Origin: Dyella sp. C11
Lineage (GTDB): Bacteria; Pseudomonadota; Gammaproteobacteria; Xanthomonadales; Rhodanobacteraceae
Assembly: GCF_003121485.1 (NCBI RefSeq)
Contig: NZ_QAVX01000028.1
Span: forward strand, 1 to 60,242
DNA length: 60,242 nucleotides
Direction of reading: 5' to 3'
The notes beneath the pieces are model-generated. The model was not told where the DNA came from and made no database searches. It saw nothing but the letters and a program-made list of their open reading frames with translations. The position numbers and the translations under genes are program-made. Position 1 is the first letter of the stretch; each line of letters opens with the position of its first letter. Positions 41,028 through 49,669 of the stretch are shown here, piece after piece.

Positions 41028-42059
41028 TTACTGCGTGGCAGCGTGTTCCTTGTCGAGCACGCGGCGCGGCTGCACGTCGATGCTCACCGTCATGCCGGCG
41101 GAGAGGATCAGCCCCTTCGGCTCGCTCGCCTCATCGATGTCCACGCGCACCGGTACGCGCTGCGCCAGGCGCACCCAGTTGAAGGTGGGATTGACGTCGG
41201 CCAGCAGGTCCTTGCCGGTGGGGTTGTCGCGATCGGTGATGCCGCGCGCCACGCCGGTGATGTGGCCCTTGAGCTTGATGCCGCCGCTGAGCATGCGGAT
41301 ATCCACCGGATCACCCACGCGCAGGTGCGGGAGCTTGGTTTCCTCGAAATAGCCGTAGATGTAGTAGCTGTGGCGATCGATCAGCGCCAGACGCGGACTG
41401 CCGGTGGCGGCGTAGTCGCCCACGCGCACGTCGAGGTTGGTGACATAGCCGTCCACCGGCGCGCGGACTTCCGTGCGCTCCAGATCGAGCTTGGCGCGAT
41501 CCACCGCCACCTGCGCCTGTACCACGGCGGCTTCGGCCTGCTGGCGCGTCGCGTGTGCCTGGTTGCCGCTGGCCTGCGCCTGTTCCCACACCGCACGCGC
41601 AGTAGCGGCAGCGGACTTGGCGTCGGTGCGTTCTTCCTTCGGCACCACGTCGGCCAGCTCCTGGCGACGCTGCGCCTGCTCCTGGCGCATCTCGTACTCG
41701 GCCTTGCGCGCGGTGGCGCTGGCAAGCACCGCATCGATATTGGCACCCGCGGCGATGGCGGCAGCCTTGGCCGCGTTGAGGTTGGCTTCCGCCTGCGCCA
41801 GCGCGATGTGGTAGCGCTCCGGATCGATCTCGAAGAGCACGTCGCCCTTCTTCACTTCCTGGTTGTCGATGACCGGCACGCGCGTCACCAGGCCGGAGAC
41901 ATCCGGTGCGATGCGTATCACTTCCGCGCGCACGCGACCGTCGCGTGTCCAGGGCGAATACAGGTAATGCCGCCATAGCGCATGGCAGAGCACCAAGGCC
42001 ACGATGACGACAACCGCGGTGATGGCGAATCGGAGCAGGGCTTGGGGTTCGAGTTTCAT
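41028..42059 (-). CDS. HlyD/EmrA-type membrane fusion protein (AaeA-like)
   Basis: A 343-residue periplasmic adaptor of an efflux system. It has one N-terminal membrane helix (LLRFAITAVVVIVALVLCHA) and the lipoyl half-motifs RIAPDVSGLVTRVPVIDNQE and VRAPVDGYVTNLDVRVGDYA. A long coiled-coil hairpin between them is Ala/Gln/Glu-rich. A beta-barrel region follows (SYYIYGYFEETKLPHLRVGD). It is last in the operon marR, FUSC, DUF1656, hlyD, the order of aaeXAB-like systems that export aromatic acids. No outer-membrane factor gene is nearby. Confidence 0.88.
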   Translation of the reverse strand: MKLEPQALLRFAITAVVVIVALVLCHALWRHYLYSPWTRDGRVRAEVIRIAPDVSGLVTRVPVIDNQEVKKGDVLFEIDPERYHIALAQAEANLNAAKAAAIAAGANIDAVLASATARKAEYEMRQEQAQRRQELADVVPKEERTDAKSAAATARAVWEQAQASGNQAHATRQQAEAAVVQAQVAVDRAKLDLERTEVRAPVDGYVTNLDVRVGDYAATGSPRLALIDRHSYYIYGYFEETKLPHLRVGDPVDIRMLSGGIKLKGHITGVARGITDRDNPTGKDLLADVNPTFNWVRLAQRVPVRVDIDEASEPKGLILSAGMTVSIDVQPRRVLDKEHAATQ

Positions 42060-42062
42060 AGG

Positions 42063-42263
42063 TTATGGGTACAGGATCAGGCCAGCCGCGCCGAACAGCA
42101 CGAAGAACATCGCGACGCGGAACAAGGAGGGATGCCAGACATAGCGGTACAAACCGTAGCGGCCAATGATGGTGTCGATAACCCACAGTACGAGCAGGCA
42201 GCCCAGGTAGATGAGCAGCAGGCCCGGCACGAGGGCATCGGCGAGAGCGACTTCACGCGGCAT
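42063..42263 (-). CDS. DUF1656 small membrane protein (AaeX-like)
   Basis: A 66-residue protein with two hydrophobic helices (LVPGLLLIYLGCLLVLWVID and SLFRVAMFFVLFGAAGLIL). This matches DUF1656, the small partner regularly found between FUSC transporters and HlyD adaptors. It overlaps the 3' end of the FUSC gene by 11 bp and stops 3 bp before the HlyD start, so all are co-translated. Confidence 0.85.
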   Translation of the reverse strand: MPREVALADALVPGLLLIYLGCLLVLWVIDTIIGRYGLYRYVWHPSLFRVAMFFVLFGAAGLILYP

Positions 42264-44394
42264 GGCCGGTCTCCGGTGCCTTGACGATATAGGGTGTCAG
42301 CGCGGAATCATCGTCGCGCAACGCGGTACGCAATTGCAGCAGGTCCGCCAGCGCCGGCTGGCAGCTCGCGCGTGATTGCGGCAACGTTTGAGTAGTCAGC
42401 ACGATGGCGTGATCGACGGCTTCGTCGGCCGCCTGCCAGCGCACCTTGTCGGGTTCGTCATAGAGCCGCGCCAGCGCATCGACGGCACGCTGCATGCTTT
42501 CCAGAAGCGGCGGTGGCAGATCCGCGTGTGCCATGTCCTGGCGCAATTCGATGATGGCGCGGCCGCTGTCGTGCACGGCAAGCGCCCACGAGAACAGCAC
42601 GTGCGATTCCTCGCTGCCCTGGCGCGTGAACTGCACGATCTGGTGGTACAGGTCGCGATTCACGCTTTCGAAGCGATAAAGGATGCCGTCCATGGGTGCC
42701 GTGGCGGCGAACACCACCTGTCGACGCAATTGCACCAGCTGACGGCGACGCAGCCACTGCGTGCCGATCACCGTGGGAATGATCATGAAGGCTGCACCGC
42801 TCGCCATCAGGCCCAGCAACGCGGCGATGCTGTCGTTGAGGAAGCGCTCGGGCGAATACACCATCGGGTTCTTCAAGGCGAGGATGTACGCAAAGCCGAG
42901 CGAATAGCCCGCGCCGACGCCCGGCAAGGTCACCGCACGCGTGGTGAGGTACGGTCCCAGCGCCAGCAGCGGCGCCGAAACCAGTATCAGCATCACGAAG
43001 CCATCGCTGCCCGGCATCAACCGGAACAACACGAAGAATGCCGCGATCAGGCCGGCCAGATAGGCAAACCATGTATTGGCCGTCGCAGCCAACGGTGACG
43101 GCGACGACGCAAGGAGACCGCTGAATACCGTGGCCAGCAGCAACGCACTGAGACCGAACGGCCAGCCCGTTTCCACCCAGAAGATACTCAGCGTGGCCAT
43201 GGTGAAGAAGGTACGCACGATGGCAATGAGCGGTGCGGCGTAGTCGTTCGCGCGCTTGAAATCCACGCGCTCCACCGAGCGACCCAGCACGCCCTGCGTC
43301 TCGCGCAGCGTCGCTTCCAGCGAGGTGAAGTCGCGAAGTTCGGCGGCAAAGCGCCGGATTAGCGTGGTGCCGCTGTCGAATTCCAGCAGCAGTTCCGGGT
43401 CCTGCCGCAGGTCTTCGCGCAGCTCTGCCGCCAGCGGGGCCAGTTTCGGCTCGCAGGCTTCCAGGCGCGTCGCCAGCAAGCGCGGAATGGGCTCTTCGGA
43501 AGGATCGGGGCTCAGTGCCTCGCCAACCGGCGCGTACAGCTTGATCAGCGCCGCTGCCGTGCGCGGATGATTGTTGCGTTGCAGGCGGTTGATCAGGTGA
43601 TGCAGCGACTGGAAGCTGGTGGCCGCCGCCATGTAGCGCAGGTTGAGCAACTGCATGCGACTGCTGCGCGCACGCGCCTCGGGATCTTCGAAGATCACCG
43701 ACGAGCGAAGGTCTTCGATCTGCACCGCCGCGCGCACGAAGCGCAGATGGATGCCCTCCATTTCCGCGCGGGGAATCGCGCCGCCCAGGCTGCCGCGGGC
43801 GAAATCGATGAAGTGCTTGTAGTGCTCGCGAGAAATGCGCCGAAGCACCTGTCGCAAGCGCACCGGCAGCACCACGTCGCTCACCAGGCCCGCCACGATG
43901 ATGCCAAGCATCACCTCGCTCACACGCGACACCGCCGAATCGAACACGGCCGTGGGGTGATCGATGGCCGGCAACACCACGATGAAAGCGGTATAGCCTG
44001 CCAGCACGAAGCCGTAGGACATGAAGTTGCGGTAGAGCACCGCGCCGCCCGCACACAATGCCACCCATAGCGACATGCTGAGCAGGAACAGTTCGCGCTG
44101 CTGCGGAAACGCCGCAATCAGCAGCACGCCAACCAGGCTGCCCGTGCACGTGCCCAGCGCGCGGTAGAAGCTTTTCGCCAGTACGGTACCGCTTTGCGGA
44201 TGCATCACGATGGATACCGTGACCATGGTGGTCGACGGCTGTTCCAGCTGGAACACCATGGTGATCCACGCGGCGAGATAGAACGCGATGAGGCTCTTCA
44301 GCACGAAGATCCACGCCTGCGATTCTTCCGCCGCGAACTCGCGCAGCCATGGCGGATTGCGCCAGGCAGAAATGTCGGTAGGGACAGCCGACAT
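42253..44394 (-). CDS. FUSC-family efflux transporter (AaeB-like)
   Basis: A 713-residue inner-membrane protein with two blocks of about five or six helices. The first (LIAFYLAAWITMVFQLEQPS, ALGTCTGSLVGVLLIAAF) and second (PFGLSALLLATVFSGLLASS, GYSLGFAYILALKNPMVYSP) are separated by a large cytoplasmic domain. This is the fusaric acid resistance/AaeB architecture. It probably exports aromatic carboxylic acids with the HlyD-like adaptor. It begins 2 bp after the marR stop. Confidence 0.9.
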   Translation of the reverse strand: MSAVPTDISAWRNPPWLREFAAEESQAWIFVLKSLIAFYLAAWITMVFQLEQPSTTMVTVSIVMHPQSGTVLAKSFYRALGTCTGSLVGVLLIAAFPQQRELFLLSMSLWVALCAGGAVLYRNFMSYGFVLAGYTAFIVVLPAIDHPTAVFDSAVSRVSEVMLGIIVAGLVSDVVLPVRLRQVLRRISREHYKHFIDFARGSLGGAIPRAEMEGIHLRFVRAAVQIEDLRSSVIFEDPEARARSSRMQLLNLRYMAAATSFQSLHHLINRLQRNNHPRTAAALIKLYAPVGEALSPDPSEEPIPRLLATRLEACEPKLAPLAAELREDLRQDPELLLEFDSGTTLIRRFAAELRDFTSLEATLRETQGVLGRSVERVDFKRANDYAAPLIAIVRTFFTMATLSIFWVETGWPFGLSALLLATVFSGLLASSPSPLAATANTWFAYLAGLIAAFFVLFRLMPGSDGFVMLILVSAPLLALGPYLTTRAVTLPGVGAGYSLGFAYILALKNPMVYSPERFLNDSIAALLGLMASGAAFMIIPTVIGTQWLRRRQLVQLRRQVVFAATAPMDGILYRFESVNRDLYHQIVQFTRQGSEESHVLFSWALAVHDSGRAIIELRQDMAHADLPPPLLESMQRAVDALARLYDEPDKVRWQAADEAVDHAIVLTTQTLPQSRASCQPALADLLQLRTALRDDDSALTPYIVKAPETGHAA

Positions 44395-44396
44395 AG

Positions 44397-44891
44397 TCAG
44401 GCGCGCTCCAATCGGTCGAGGTATTTCTTGAGCAGGCGCTCAAGCTGCGTGATGTCGCGCGGGGCCAACCCATCCACCTGCCATTTCAGCAGCTCGCAGA
44501 TCTCCGGCAGCAGGTTCTCGATGAGAGCCAAGCCTTCGTCGGTAAGGGTGAGCGTGACCTTGCGACGATCCTCTTCGCTGGCGTTTCGCGCAATCAGACC
44601 TTTGTCGGCAAGCTCGTTGGTGAGTCGCGTGATATTGGCCGACTTCTCACCGGCCGCGTCGGCCAGCTCGGTGGGATGCAGCGAATAGCCGTCCGTTCCA
44701 TAGAGCATCATCAGCAGGTTGTATTCCGGATGATTGATGCCGTACGGGCGCAGCAACGCGTTGGTGTCGTCCTGCACGCGTCGGTAAATGTGCTTGATCA
44801 GCCGGACAAGAATCGCCGGCTCCCGCGGAAACACGGGATATCGCTGACGGGTAACCGCCAGGCGTTGCTCGGTGGGAAGAAAGCTGCTCAT
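44397..44891 (-). CDS. MarR-family regulator of the efflux operon
   Basis: A 164-residue winged-helix regulator. The recognition region reads SLHPTELADAAGEKSANITR, then LTNELADKGLIARNASEEDR and the wing RKVTLTLTDEGLALIENLL. Being first in the operon, with palindromes just upstream, it most likely represses its own transcript and is released by an aromatic ligand. The start is the ATG at 44891; upstream in-frame codons run through the AT-rich operator. The ribosome site is weak, which may keep repressor levels low. Confidence 0.9.
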   Translation of the reverse strand: MSSFLPTEQRLAVTRQRYPVFPREPAILVRLIKHIYRRVQDDTNALLRPYGINHPEYNLLMMLYGTDGYSLHPTELADAAGEKSANITRLTNELADKGLIARNASEEDRRKVTLTLTDEGLALIENLLPEICELLKWQVDGLAPRDITQLERLLKKYLDRLERA

Positions 44892-44909
44892 GGCACGCGG
44901 CCCAGATAG

Positions 44910-44934
44910 TACATATATGTAATATATACATGTA
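44910..44934. promoter_or_regulatory. Candidate MarR operator palindromes
   Basis: TACATATATGTA at 44910-44921 is a perfect 12-bp palindrome, and TACATGTA at 44927-44934 is a second one on nearly the same face of the helix. They lie 19-43 bp before the marR start in the only strongly AT-rich patch nearby. This fits MarR autoregulation. Confidence 0.6.
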
Positions 44935-44983
44935 AATTTTATGCCCGCCCTCACGGGTATGCAAGAGCCTCAACCTGCGCGCG

Positions 44984-45010
44984 TGAAAAAGGCGCCACGA
45001 GGGCGCCTTT
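44984..45010 (-). terminator. Rho-independent terminator of the DUF4156 gene
   Basis: AAAGGCGCC (44988-44996) with GGCGCCTTT (45002-45010) forms a 9-bp stem with a 5-nt loop. On the minus strand it ends in TTTTTCAC. It follows the DUF4156 stop (45080) by about 70 bp. Confidence 0.8.
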
Positions 45011-45036
45011 CGGGAGTGCTGGCGAGTTGTCCACCC

Positions 45037-45059
45037 TCGCCCCGGCAAAACCGGGGCGA
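45037..45059 (-). other. Extra hairpin between the DUF4156 stop and its terminator
   Basis: TCGCCCCGG (45037-45045) and CCGGGGCGA (45051-45059) form a 9-bp stem with a CAAAA loop. It lacks a U-tract and may protect the mRNA 3' end. Confidence 0.5.
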
Positions 45060-45079
45060 TGCAGTCACGCGCTATCCGA

Positions 45080-45502
45080 TCAGTTGCCCTTGACCGGATA
45101 CGTTTCGAAACCGCCAGGCGCCGTGCCTGCCGGCGGCGGATTCGGGTTCGCCGGGTTGGCCGGACGACCCGCCGGGGCCAGGTTGGCGTTGCCACACTGA
45201 TAAGCGCCCCACGGCTGCGAACCGTCGGTGGGGTCGCCCAGCGGCTTGATGGTGTCGGCGTGCATCTTGGCCGCTTCGTTGCGTGCCATGACTTCCAGCT
45301 CGTCGCGCACCTTGATGTCGTTGCGGTCGATCGGGCCGACGTGATCCATCACCGACACCGTGACCTTGCCCAGGTCACGGCAGGAAGACACATCGCCGCT
45401 CCAGGCCGTGCGGACGTTCTTCCCGGCATCGTCCAGCGTAATGCCATAGGTGCACGCGCCGAGCAGCGCGATGGGAACGAGCAACAGCAGGGTCTTGCGC
45501 AT
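45080..45502 (-). CDS. DUF4156-like lipoprotein
   Basis: A 140-residue lipoprotein with lipobox LLGAC (C17). The mature part has CRDLGKVTVSVMDHVGPIDR, ARNEAAKMHADTIKPLG and WGAYQCGN, which resembles the DUF4156 (YjfI/RcsF-like envelope) family. Two Cys residues could form a disulfide. The Pro/Asn-rich C-terminus is probably disordered. Function is unknown; it may sense or respond to envelope state. It is monocistronic, with hairpins on both sides. Confidence 0.72.
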   Translation of the reverse strand: MRKTLLLLVPIALLGACTYGITLDDAGKNVRTAWSGDVSSCRDLGKVTVSVMDHVGPIDRNDIKVRDELEVMARNEAAKMHADTIKPLGDPTDGSQPWGAYQCGNANLAPAGRPANPANPNPPPAGTAPGGFETYPVKGN

Positions 45503-45519
45503 GGATAGCTCCGCGACAT

Positions 45520-45556
45520 GAAAATGAAAAAGGCCGGGCGGTTGCCCGCCCGGCCT
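45520..45556 (-). terminator. Rho-independent terminator of the M16 peptidase gene
   Basis: AGGCCGGGCGG (45531-45541) with CCGCCCGGCCT (45546-45556) is an 11-bp stem with a TTGC loop. On the minus strand it runs into TTTTCATTTTC. It separates the M16 gene from the DUF4156 gene. Confidence 0.85.
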
Positions 45557-45611
45557 CCATCCTAACCCGGGGATGTGAACAGTTCCCCTTTGCAGACTCC
45601 GAAAGCGCAGG

Positions 45612-48494
45612 TTACTTCGACGGTTTTGCTGCCACCGGCTTGCCGTCGCCGTCGATCACCTGCACGTCGCCCAGGTTCAGCGCGCGCACCGGCGCCTCGA
45701 TCTTCTTGAGATCGCCCACGATCACCCAGGTGAGTGCGTTGGGCTTGATGATCTCCTTGATCGCGCCTTCCGCGTCGGGCTGCGTGACCGCTTCGGTACG
45801 TGCCTTGAGCGTCTGCACGTAATCGTCCGGACGGTTGTACTGGACGATCTCGCTCATCGCACCGAGCACTTCGGCGGCGGTCTCGAAGCTGCCCGGCAGC
45901 CCGCGGACGTTGGAGTCCTTGATCTTGTCCACTTCCTGCTCGGTGAGCGGACGACCGGCAACCACCTCGTTGGCTTCCTTGGCCACTTCGTGCGCCGATT
46001 CCGCCGTCTTGTCGGTCTGCACCGGGGCGTACATCAGGAACGGCCGCTGGCCGATGGCATCGCGCATGAAGCTGAAGGCGCCATACGCCCAACGCTTGTC
46101 CTCGCGCAGGTTCATGTTGAGACGCGAGGTGAAGCTGCCACCGAACGCGCCGTTGGCCACGTCGATGGCCAGCTCGTTTGGCGCCTTGCTGGATGGTGCC
46201 AGCAGGCCGGCAAGGATCAACGACTGCGGCGCATCCGGCTTGTCGATGAGGAACACACGCGGCTTCGGCTGCGCCGACACGACGGCGATGTTCTTCTTCG
46301 GCACGGCGCTGGACGGTGCCTGCCAATCGCCGAACACGGCATCGAGCTGCGGGATGATCTGCTGCAGCGTGGTGTCGCCGGCCACCATGATCTTCACGTT
46401 GTCCGGGCGCAGCCAGTCACGCTGGAACGCCGACAGGTCCGACGCCTGCATGGCCTTGATGGCTTCTTCCGTACCCGAGCCGGTGAACGGAATGCCGTAC
46501 GCGTGGTTGGCGCCGTACAGCAGCGGCGGCAGCGTGCGCAGGGCGAGCGCGGTGGGCTGCGTCTTCTCCTGGGCAATACCGGCCAGCCACTGGCCGCGAA
46601 TGCGCTCGATGTCATCCGACTTGAACGCCGGATTGCGCACGATGTCGGCGAACAGCGCCAGCGACGGCTGCAGCTGATCGTTCAGCGCATTGAGCGATGC
46701 CGAGCATGCGTCCAGGCCGCAACCGATGCGCGTGATCGCACCCAGGCGCTGCTTGCGCTTGGACACTTCCACGGAATCGAGATCCTTGGTGCTCTCGTTC
46801 ATCAGCGTGGTGGTGAAGCTGGCGGTGCCGAGCTTGTGGCCCTGGTCGGCCGCGTAGCCGGCATCGAACATCAGCTGGATATGCGTCACCGGAATGGTGT
46901 GGCGCTGCGCCAGCACCACTTCGATGCCGTTCTTGAGCTTGCCGCGCTCCAGCGTGGGGAATTTCAGGTCCGGGAACTGCGCCACCTGCGGCACACCCTT
47001 GCTGCGGTCCACCTGGTTCTTGCCCACGGTGTAGTCGTGCCTGGCGGGCGTGACGGCGGTGGGACGGCCTTCCTGCTTGCCCAGCGCAACGACCTTGGCG
47101 TCTTCCGTATCCGGATTGAAGTCATTGCCGGCCGGCAACACGGTCAACAGGTAATCGCCCTTGCTGAGCCACTTGTCGGATGCGGCCTTCACGCTCGCCG
47201 ACGTGGCGGCGTTGGCGCGCGCCAGGTCCTTCTTGTACGCACCCGGATCGCCGCGATAGACCTGACCTTCGGCCAGGATCACCGCCTTGCCACCGAAGCC
47301 GCCGACCTTCTCCAGGCCGCGCACGAAGCCGGCGCGGTTGCCGATCTTGGCGCGCTCCAGTTCGTCGGCGGTCGGGCCGTCGGCGAGGAATTTCTTCAGC
47401 TCTTCGGCAATGACGGCTTCCACCTTGGCCGGGTCCACGCCTTCCTTCACGTCGGCCTGGATCTGGAACTGGCTGGCCAGCGCGAACGGCGAAATGCTGG
47501 CGGAAACGTCGTCGACCAGTTTGTCCTGGTAGACCAGGCGCTGATAAAGGCGCGAAGTCTTGCCGCCGCCGAGCACGGTGGAGGCAAGGTCGAGCTGGAT
47601 GGCGTCATCCGTGCCCAGCTGCGGCACCACCCAGGTGCGATAGATGCGCGGCTGCGCCACGTGGTCGTGCTGCACGCCCCGCGTGGACTTGGTCAGCGGC
47701 GTGATCCACGCCTGCTGGCGCGGCACCGGCGGACCTGCCGGAATGTCGCCGAAATACTTCTCGGCCTTGGCCTTCGCTTCCGCGACGGTGATGTCGCCGG
47801 CCAGCACCAGGGTGGTGTTGGCTGCGCCGTAGTAATCGTGGAACCACTGCTTCACATCGCCCAGCGACGCCTTGTCCAGGTCTTCCATCGAGCCGATGGT
47901 TTCGTGCTGGTACGGGTGGTTGGACGGATACGTGTTGTAGAGGATGTTCTGGTCGACGCGGCCGTAGGGACGGTTTTCGTCCTGGCGCTTTTCGTTCTGC
48001 ACCACACCGCGCTGCGTATCGAGCTCCTTCTGCCCGATCGCGCCCAGCAGGTGGCCCATGCGGTCCGACTCCATCCACAGCGCCATGTCGAGCGCGGTGG
48101 TCGGCACGGTCTCGAAATAGTTGGTGCGGTCGAACCAGGTGGTGCCGTTCATGTCGGTGGCGCCCGCCAGCTCGAACGGCTGGAAGTACGTGCCCTTGTG
48201 GTTCTCCGAGCCGGAGAACATCAGGTGCTCGAACAAGTGCGCGAAGCCCGTCTTGCCCGTCGGTTCATCGGCCGAGCCCACGTGATACCAGATGCTCACC
48301 GCGACCACGGGTGCCTTGTGGTCTTCATGCACCACCACGGTCAGGCCGTTGGGCAGGGTGAAACGGGTAAAGGCGATATCCGGAACGGCCTGCGTGGACT
48401 CAGCGGCGGCAGCCTGGGGCAGCGCAACCGCGGGGAGGCCAGCCGTCATGCTGAGCACGCCTGCGACAAGCAGGGCGAGGGGCTTTCTTGCCAT
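45612..48494 (-). CDS. Secreted M16-family zinc peptidase (two-domain, pitrilysin-like)
   Basis: A 960-residue exported protein with a signal peptide (MARKPLALLVAGVLSMTAGL). The inverted zinc motif HLFEH lies at residues 86-90 in GFAHLFEHLMFSGSENHKGT. A second, catalytically degenerate M16 domain forms the C-terminal half (LKNGIEVVLAQRHTIPVTHI, LNMNLREDKRWAYGAFSFMR). Such clamshell enzymes degrade short peptides in the periplasm. The ATG at 48494 has AGGAG 7 bases upstream; the adjacent GTG at 48497 is less suitable. Confidence 0.93.
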   Translation of the reverse strand: MARKPLALLVAGVLSMTAGLPAVALPQAAAAESTQAVPDIAFTRFTLPNGLTVVVHEDHKAPVVAVSIWYHVGSADEPTGKTGFAHLFEHLMFSGSENHKGTYFQPFELAGATDMNGTTWFDRTNYFETVPTTALDMALWMESDRMGHLLGAIGQKELDTQRGVVQNEKRQDENRPYGRVDQNILYNTYPSNHPYQHETIGSMEDLDKASLGDVKQWFHDYYGAANTTLVLAGDITVAEAKAKAEKYFGDIPAGPPVPRQQAWITPLTKSTRGVQHDHVAQPRIYRTWVVPQLGTDDAIQLDLASTVLGGGKTSRLYQRLVYQDKLVDDVSASISPFALASQFQIQADVKEGVDPAKVEAVIAEELKKFLADGPTADELERAKIGNRAGFVRGLEKVGGFGGKAVILAEGQVYRGDPGAYKKDLARANAATSASVKAASDKWLSKGDYLLTVLPAGNDFNPDTEDAKVVALGKQEGRPTAVTPARHDYTVGKNQVDRSKGVPQVAQFPDLKFPTLERGKLKNGIEVVLAQRHTIPVTHIQLMFDAGYAADQGHKLGTASFTTTLMNESTKDLDSVEVSKRKQRLGAITRIGCGLDACSASLNALNDQLQPSLALFADIVRNPAFKSDDIERIRGQWLAGIAQEKTQPTALALRTLPPLLYGANHAYGIPFTGSGTEEAIKAMQASDLSAFQRDWLRPDNVKIMVAGDTTLQQIIPQLDAVFGDWQAPSSAVPKKNIAVVSAQPKPRVFLIDKPDAPQSLILAGLLAPSSKAPNELAIDVANGAFGGSFTSRLNMNLREDKRWAYGAFSFMRDAIGQRPFLMYAPVQTDKTAESAHEVAKEANEVVAGRPLTEQEVDKIKDSNVRGLPGSFETAAEVLGAMSEIVQYNRPDDYVQTLKARTEAVTQPDAEGAIKEIIKPNALTWVIVGDLKKIEAPVRALNLGDVQVIDGDGKPVAAKPSK

Positions 48495-48818
48495 CACGAC
48501 ACTCCTGTTTTTCGACGAATGAACACACCGAGGCTAGCCACGCCCCGGAACCTTGGCAAATGACCAATGGCAGGGTGGACCACAGCCGACGCGCTTCGTT
48601 CGACGTAAAAGCCTGACGTCGCAGGTATTCCCGCCGTCCGGACGGTGTCCGCGTCCTGTCCGGGTCTGGCCGGCCGGTGTCCGCGGACAGCCACGGCACG
48701 CCGGAACCCAGGAAATATCCATAACAAATACAAGTACTTGATGAGAAGACAGGGCTTGGCACGGGGCTTGCCATATCTATCTCGCAGGACCCTCACCCCC
48801 ATCATCGGAGACATGATC
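48495..48818. other. Divergent intergenic region, M16 peptidase / small membrane protein
   Basis: A 324-bp gap. It contains GC-rich imperfect repeats of GTCCGGA/TGTCCGC type (about 48635-48695), then an AT-rich stretch with the palindrome CAAGTACTTG at 48731-48740. Promoters for both flanking genes must lie here. ORFs in the gap lack ribosome sites and are treated as noise. Confidence 0.5.
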
Positions 48819-49019
48819 ATGAAATTCGAAGCCTTTATGCTGCGCGGCCTTTTCGTTGCTTGCCTGCTGGTTTGCGGACTCGTGCTGGGTGCCATGGTGA
48901 ACGCCTCCCCGGAAGCCATTCGCCTCGCCGCCGCCGGCACCGCTGGCCAGGTCATCGCCCCCACCGCTTGCGCACTGCCGCCCGACGGCGTGGTGTGCCC
49001 GCGCATCTCCAACGGCTGA
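48819..49019 (+). CDS. Small single-pass exported or membrane protein (66 aa)
   Basis: The protein starts MKFEAFMLRGLFVACLLVCG and continues LVLGAMVNASPEAIRLAAAG, so it has one hydrophobic helix or an uncleaved/cleavable signal. A short tail holds two Cys residues (PTACALPPDGVVCPRISNG) that could form a disulfide. CGGAG lies 8 bases before the ATG at 48819; an earlier ATG at 48813 is too close to that site. I do not recognise a family. Its well-placed start and position before trmL make it a plausible real small gene. Confidence 0.55.
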   Translation: MKFEAFMLRGLFVACLLVCGLVLGAMVNASPEAIRLAAAGTAGQVIAPTACALPPDGVVCPRISNG

Positions 49020-49048
49020 GCAGGGACGCTCATCCGTTGCACGGCCAT

Positions 49049-49077
49049 TTCGCAGGTGATGGGAGAAACCTGATAAT
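49049..49077 (+). promoter_or_regulatory. Promoter of trmL giving a probable leaderless mRNA
   Basis: TTCGCA (49049-49054) and GATAAT (49072-49077) are separated by 17 bp, with 4/6 and 5/6 matches. The trmL ATG is at 49084, only 6 bases after the -10, so transcription would begin at or next to the start codon. Confidence 0.55.
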
Positions 49078-49083
49078 GGCCGG

Positions 49084-49551
49084 ATGCTGCATGTCATTCT
49101 CTTTCGACCCGAAATACCGCCCAACACCGGCAACGCGATCAGGCTGTGCGCCAACACCGGCGCCTCGTTGCACCTGATCCGACCCCTGGGCTTCGAGCTG
49201 GACGATGCGCGCCTGCGCCGTGCAGGCCTGGACTACCACGAGTACGCGCGACTGGCCGTCCACGACGATCTCGCCAGTTGCCTGGAAAGCATCGGACAGC
49301 CTCGCGTGTTCGCCTTCTCCACGCGCGGGCGCGTGGCCCACGTGGATGCGCGCTTCGTGGAAGGCGACGCCTTGTTGTTCGGCTGCGAAACCGCCGGGTT
49401 GCCCGGCGATGTGCTCGATGCCATTCCCGAGGCACGGCGCCTGCGGCTGCCGATGCGACCGGATAGCCGCAGCCTCAATCTCTCCAACACGGTGGCCATT
49501 GCGGTGTATGAGGCATGGCGGCAGATGGGTTTCGTGGGCGCGGCACCCTGA
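49084..49551 (+). CDS. trmL: tRNA (cytidine/uridine-34 2'-O)-methyltransferase TrmL
   Basis: A 155-residue SPOUT methyltransferase that 2'-O-methylates the wobble base of leucine tRNAs. It begins [20 protein letters not shown] and has [20 protein letters not shown]. The knot region reads [39 protein letters not shown] and [12 protein letters not shown]. All family landmarks are present at the usual spacing and length. No Shine-Dalgarno sequence precedes the ATG, consistent with the leaderless promoter described separately. Confidence 0.95.
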   Translation: MLHVILFRPEIPPNTGNAIRLCANTGASLHLIRPLGFELDDARLRRAGLDYHEYARLAVHDDLASCLESIGQPRVFAFSTRGRVAHVDARFVEGDALLFGCETAGLPGDVLDAIPEARRLRLPMRPDSRSLNLSNTVAIAVYEAWRQMGFVGAAP

Positions 49552-49559
49552 AGCTTTAG

Positions 49560-49600
49560 CTCCCTCACCCCTTCGGGGAGAGGGCTGGGGTGGGGGGCGG
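49560..49600. repeat. CTCTCCCC-type palindromic repeat
   Basis: CTCCCTCACCCC and GGGGAGAGGGCTGGGGTGGG flank a TTC centre. It lies just after trmL and could help end that transcript. It is the fifth locus with this family in the window. Confidence 0.65.
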
Positions 49601-49669
49601 GTGCTTGCGATGCCGCCACACTCGAGCGAGCACCACTGGCCGCATGACACGACCCGCTACAATCCCCGC

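Noticed and set aside
45990-48563. 857-residue plus-strand ORF
   Set aside because: It is antisense to the M16 peptidase, whose zinc motif and signal peptide establish the true strand.
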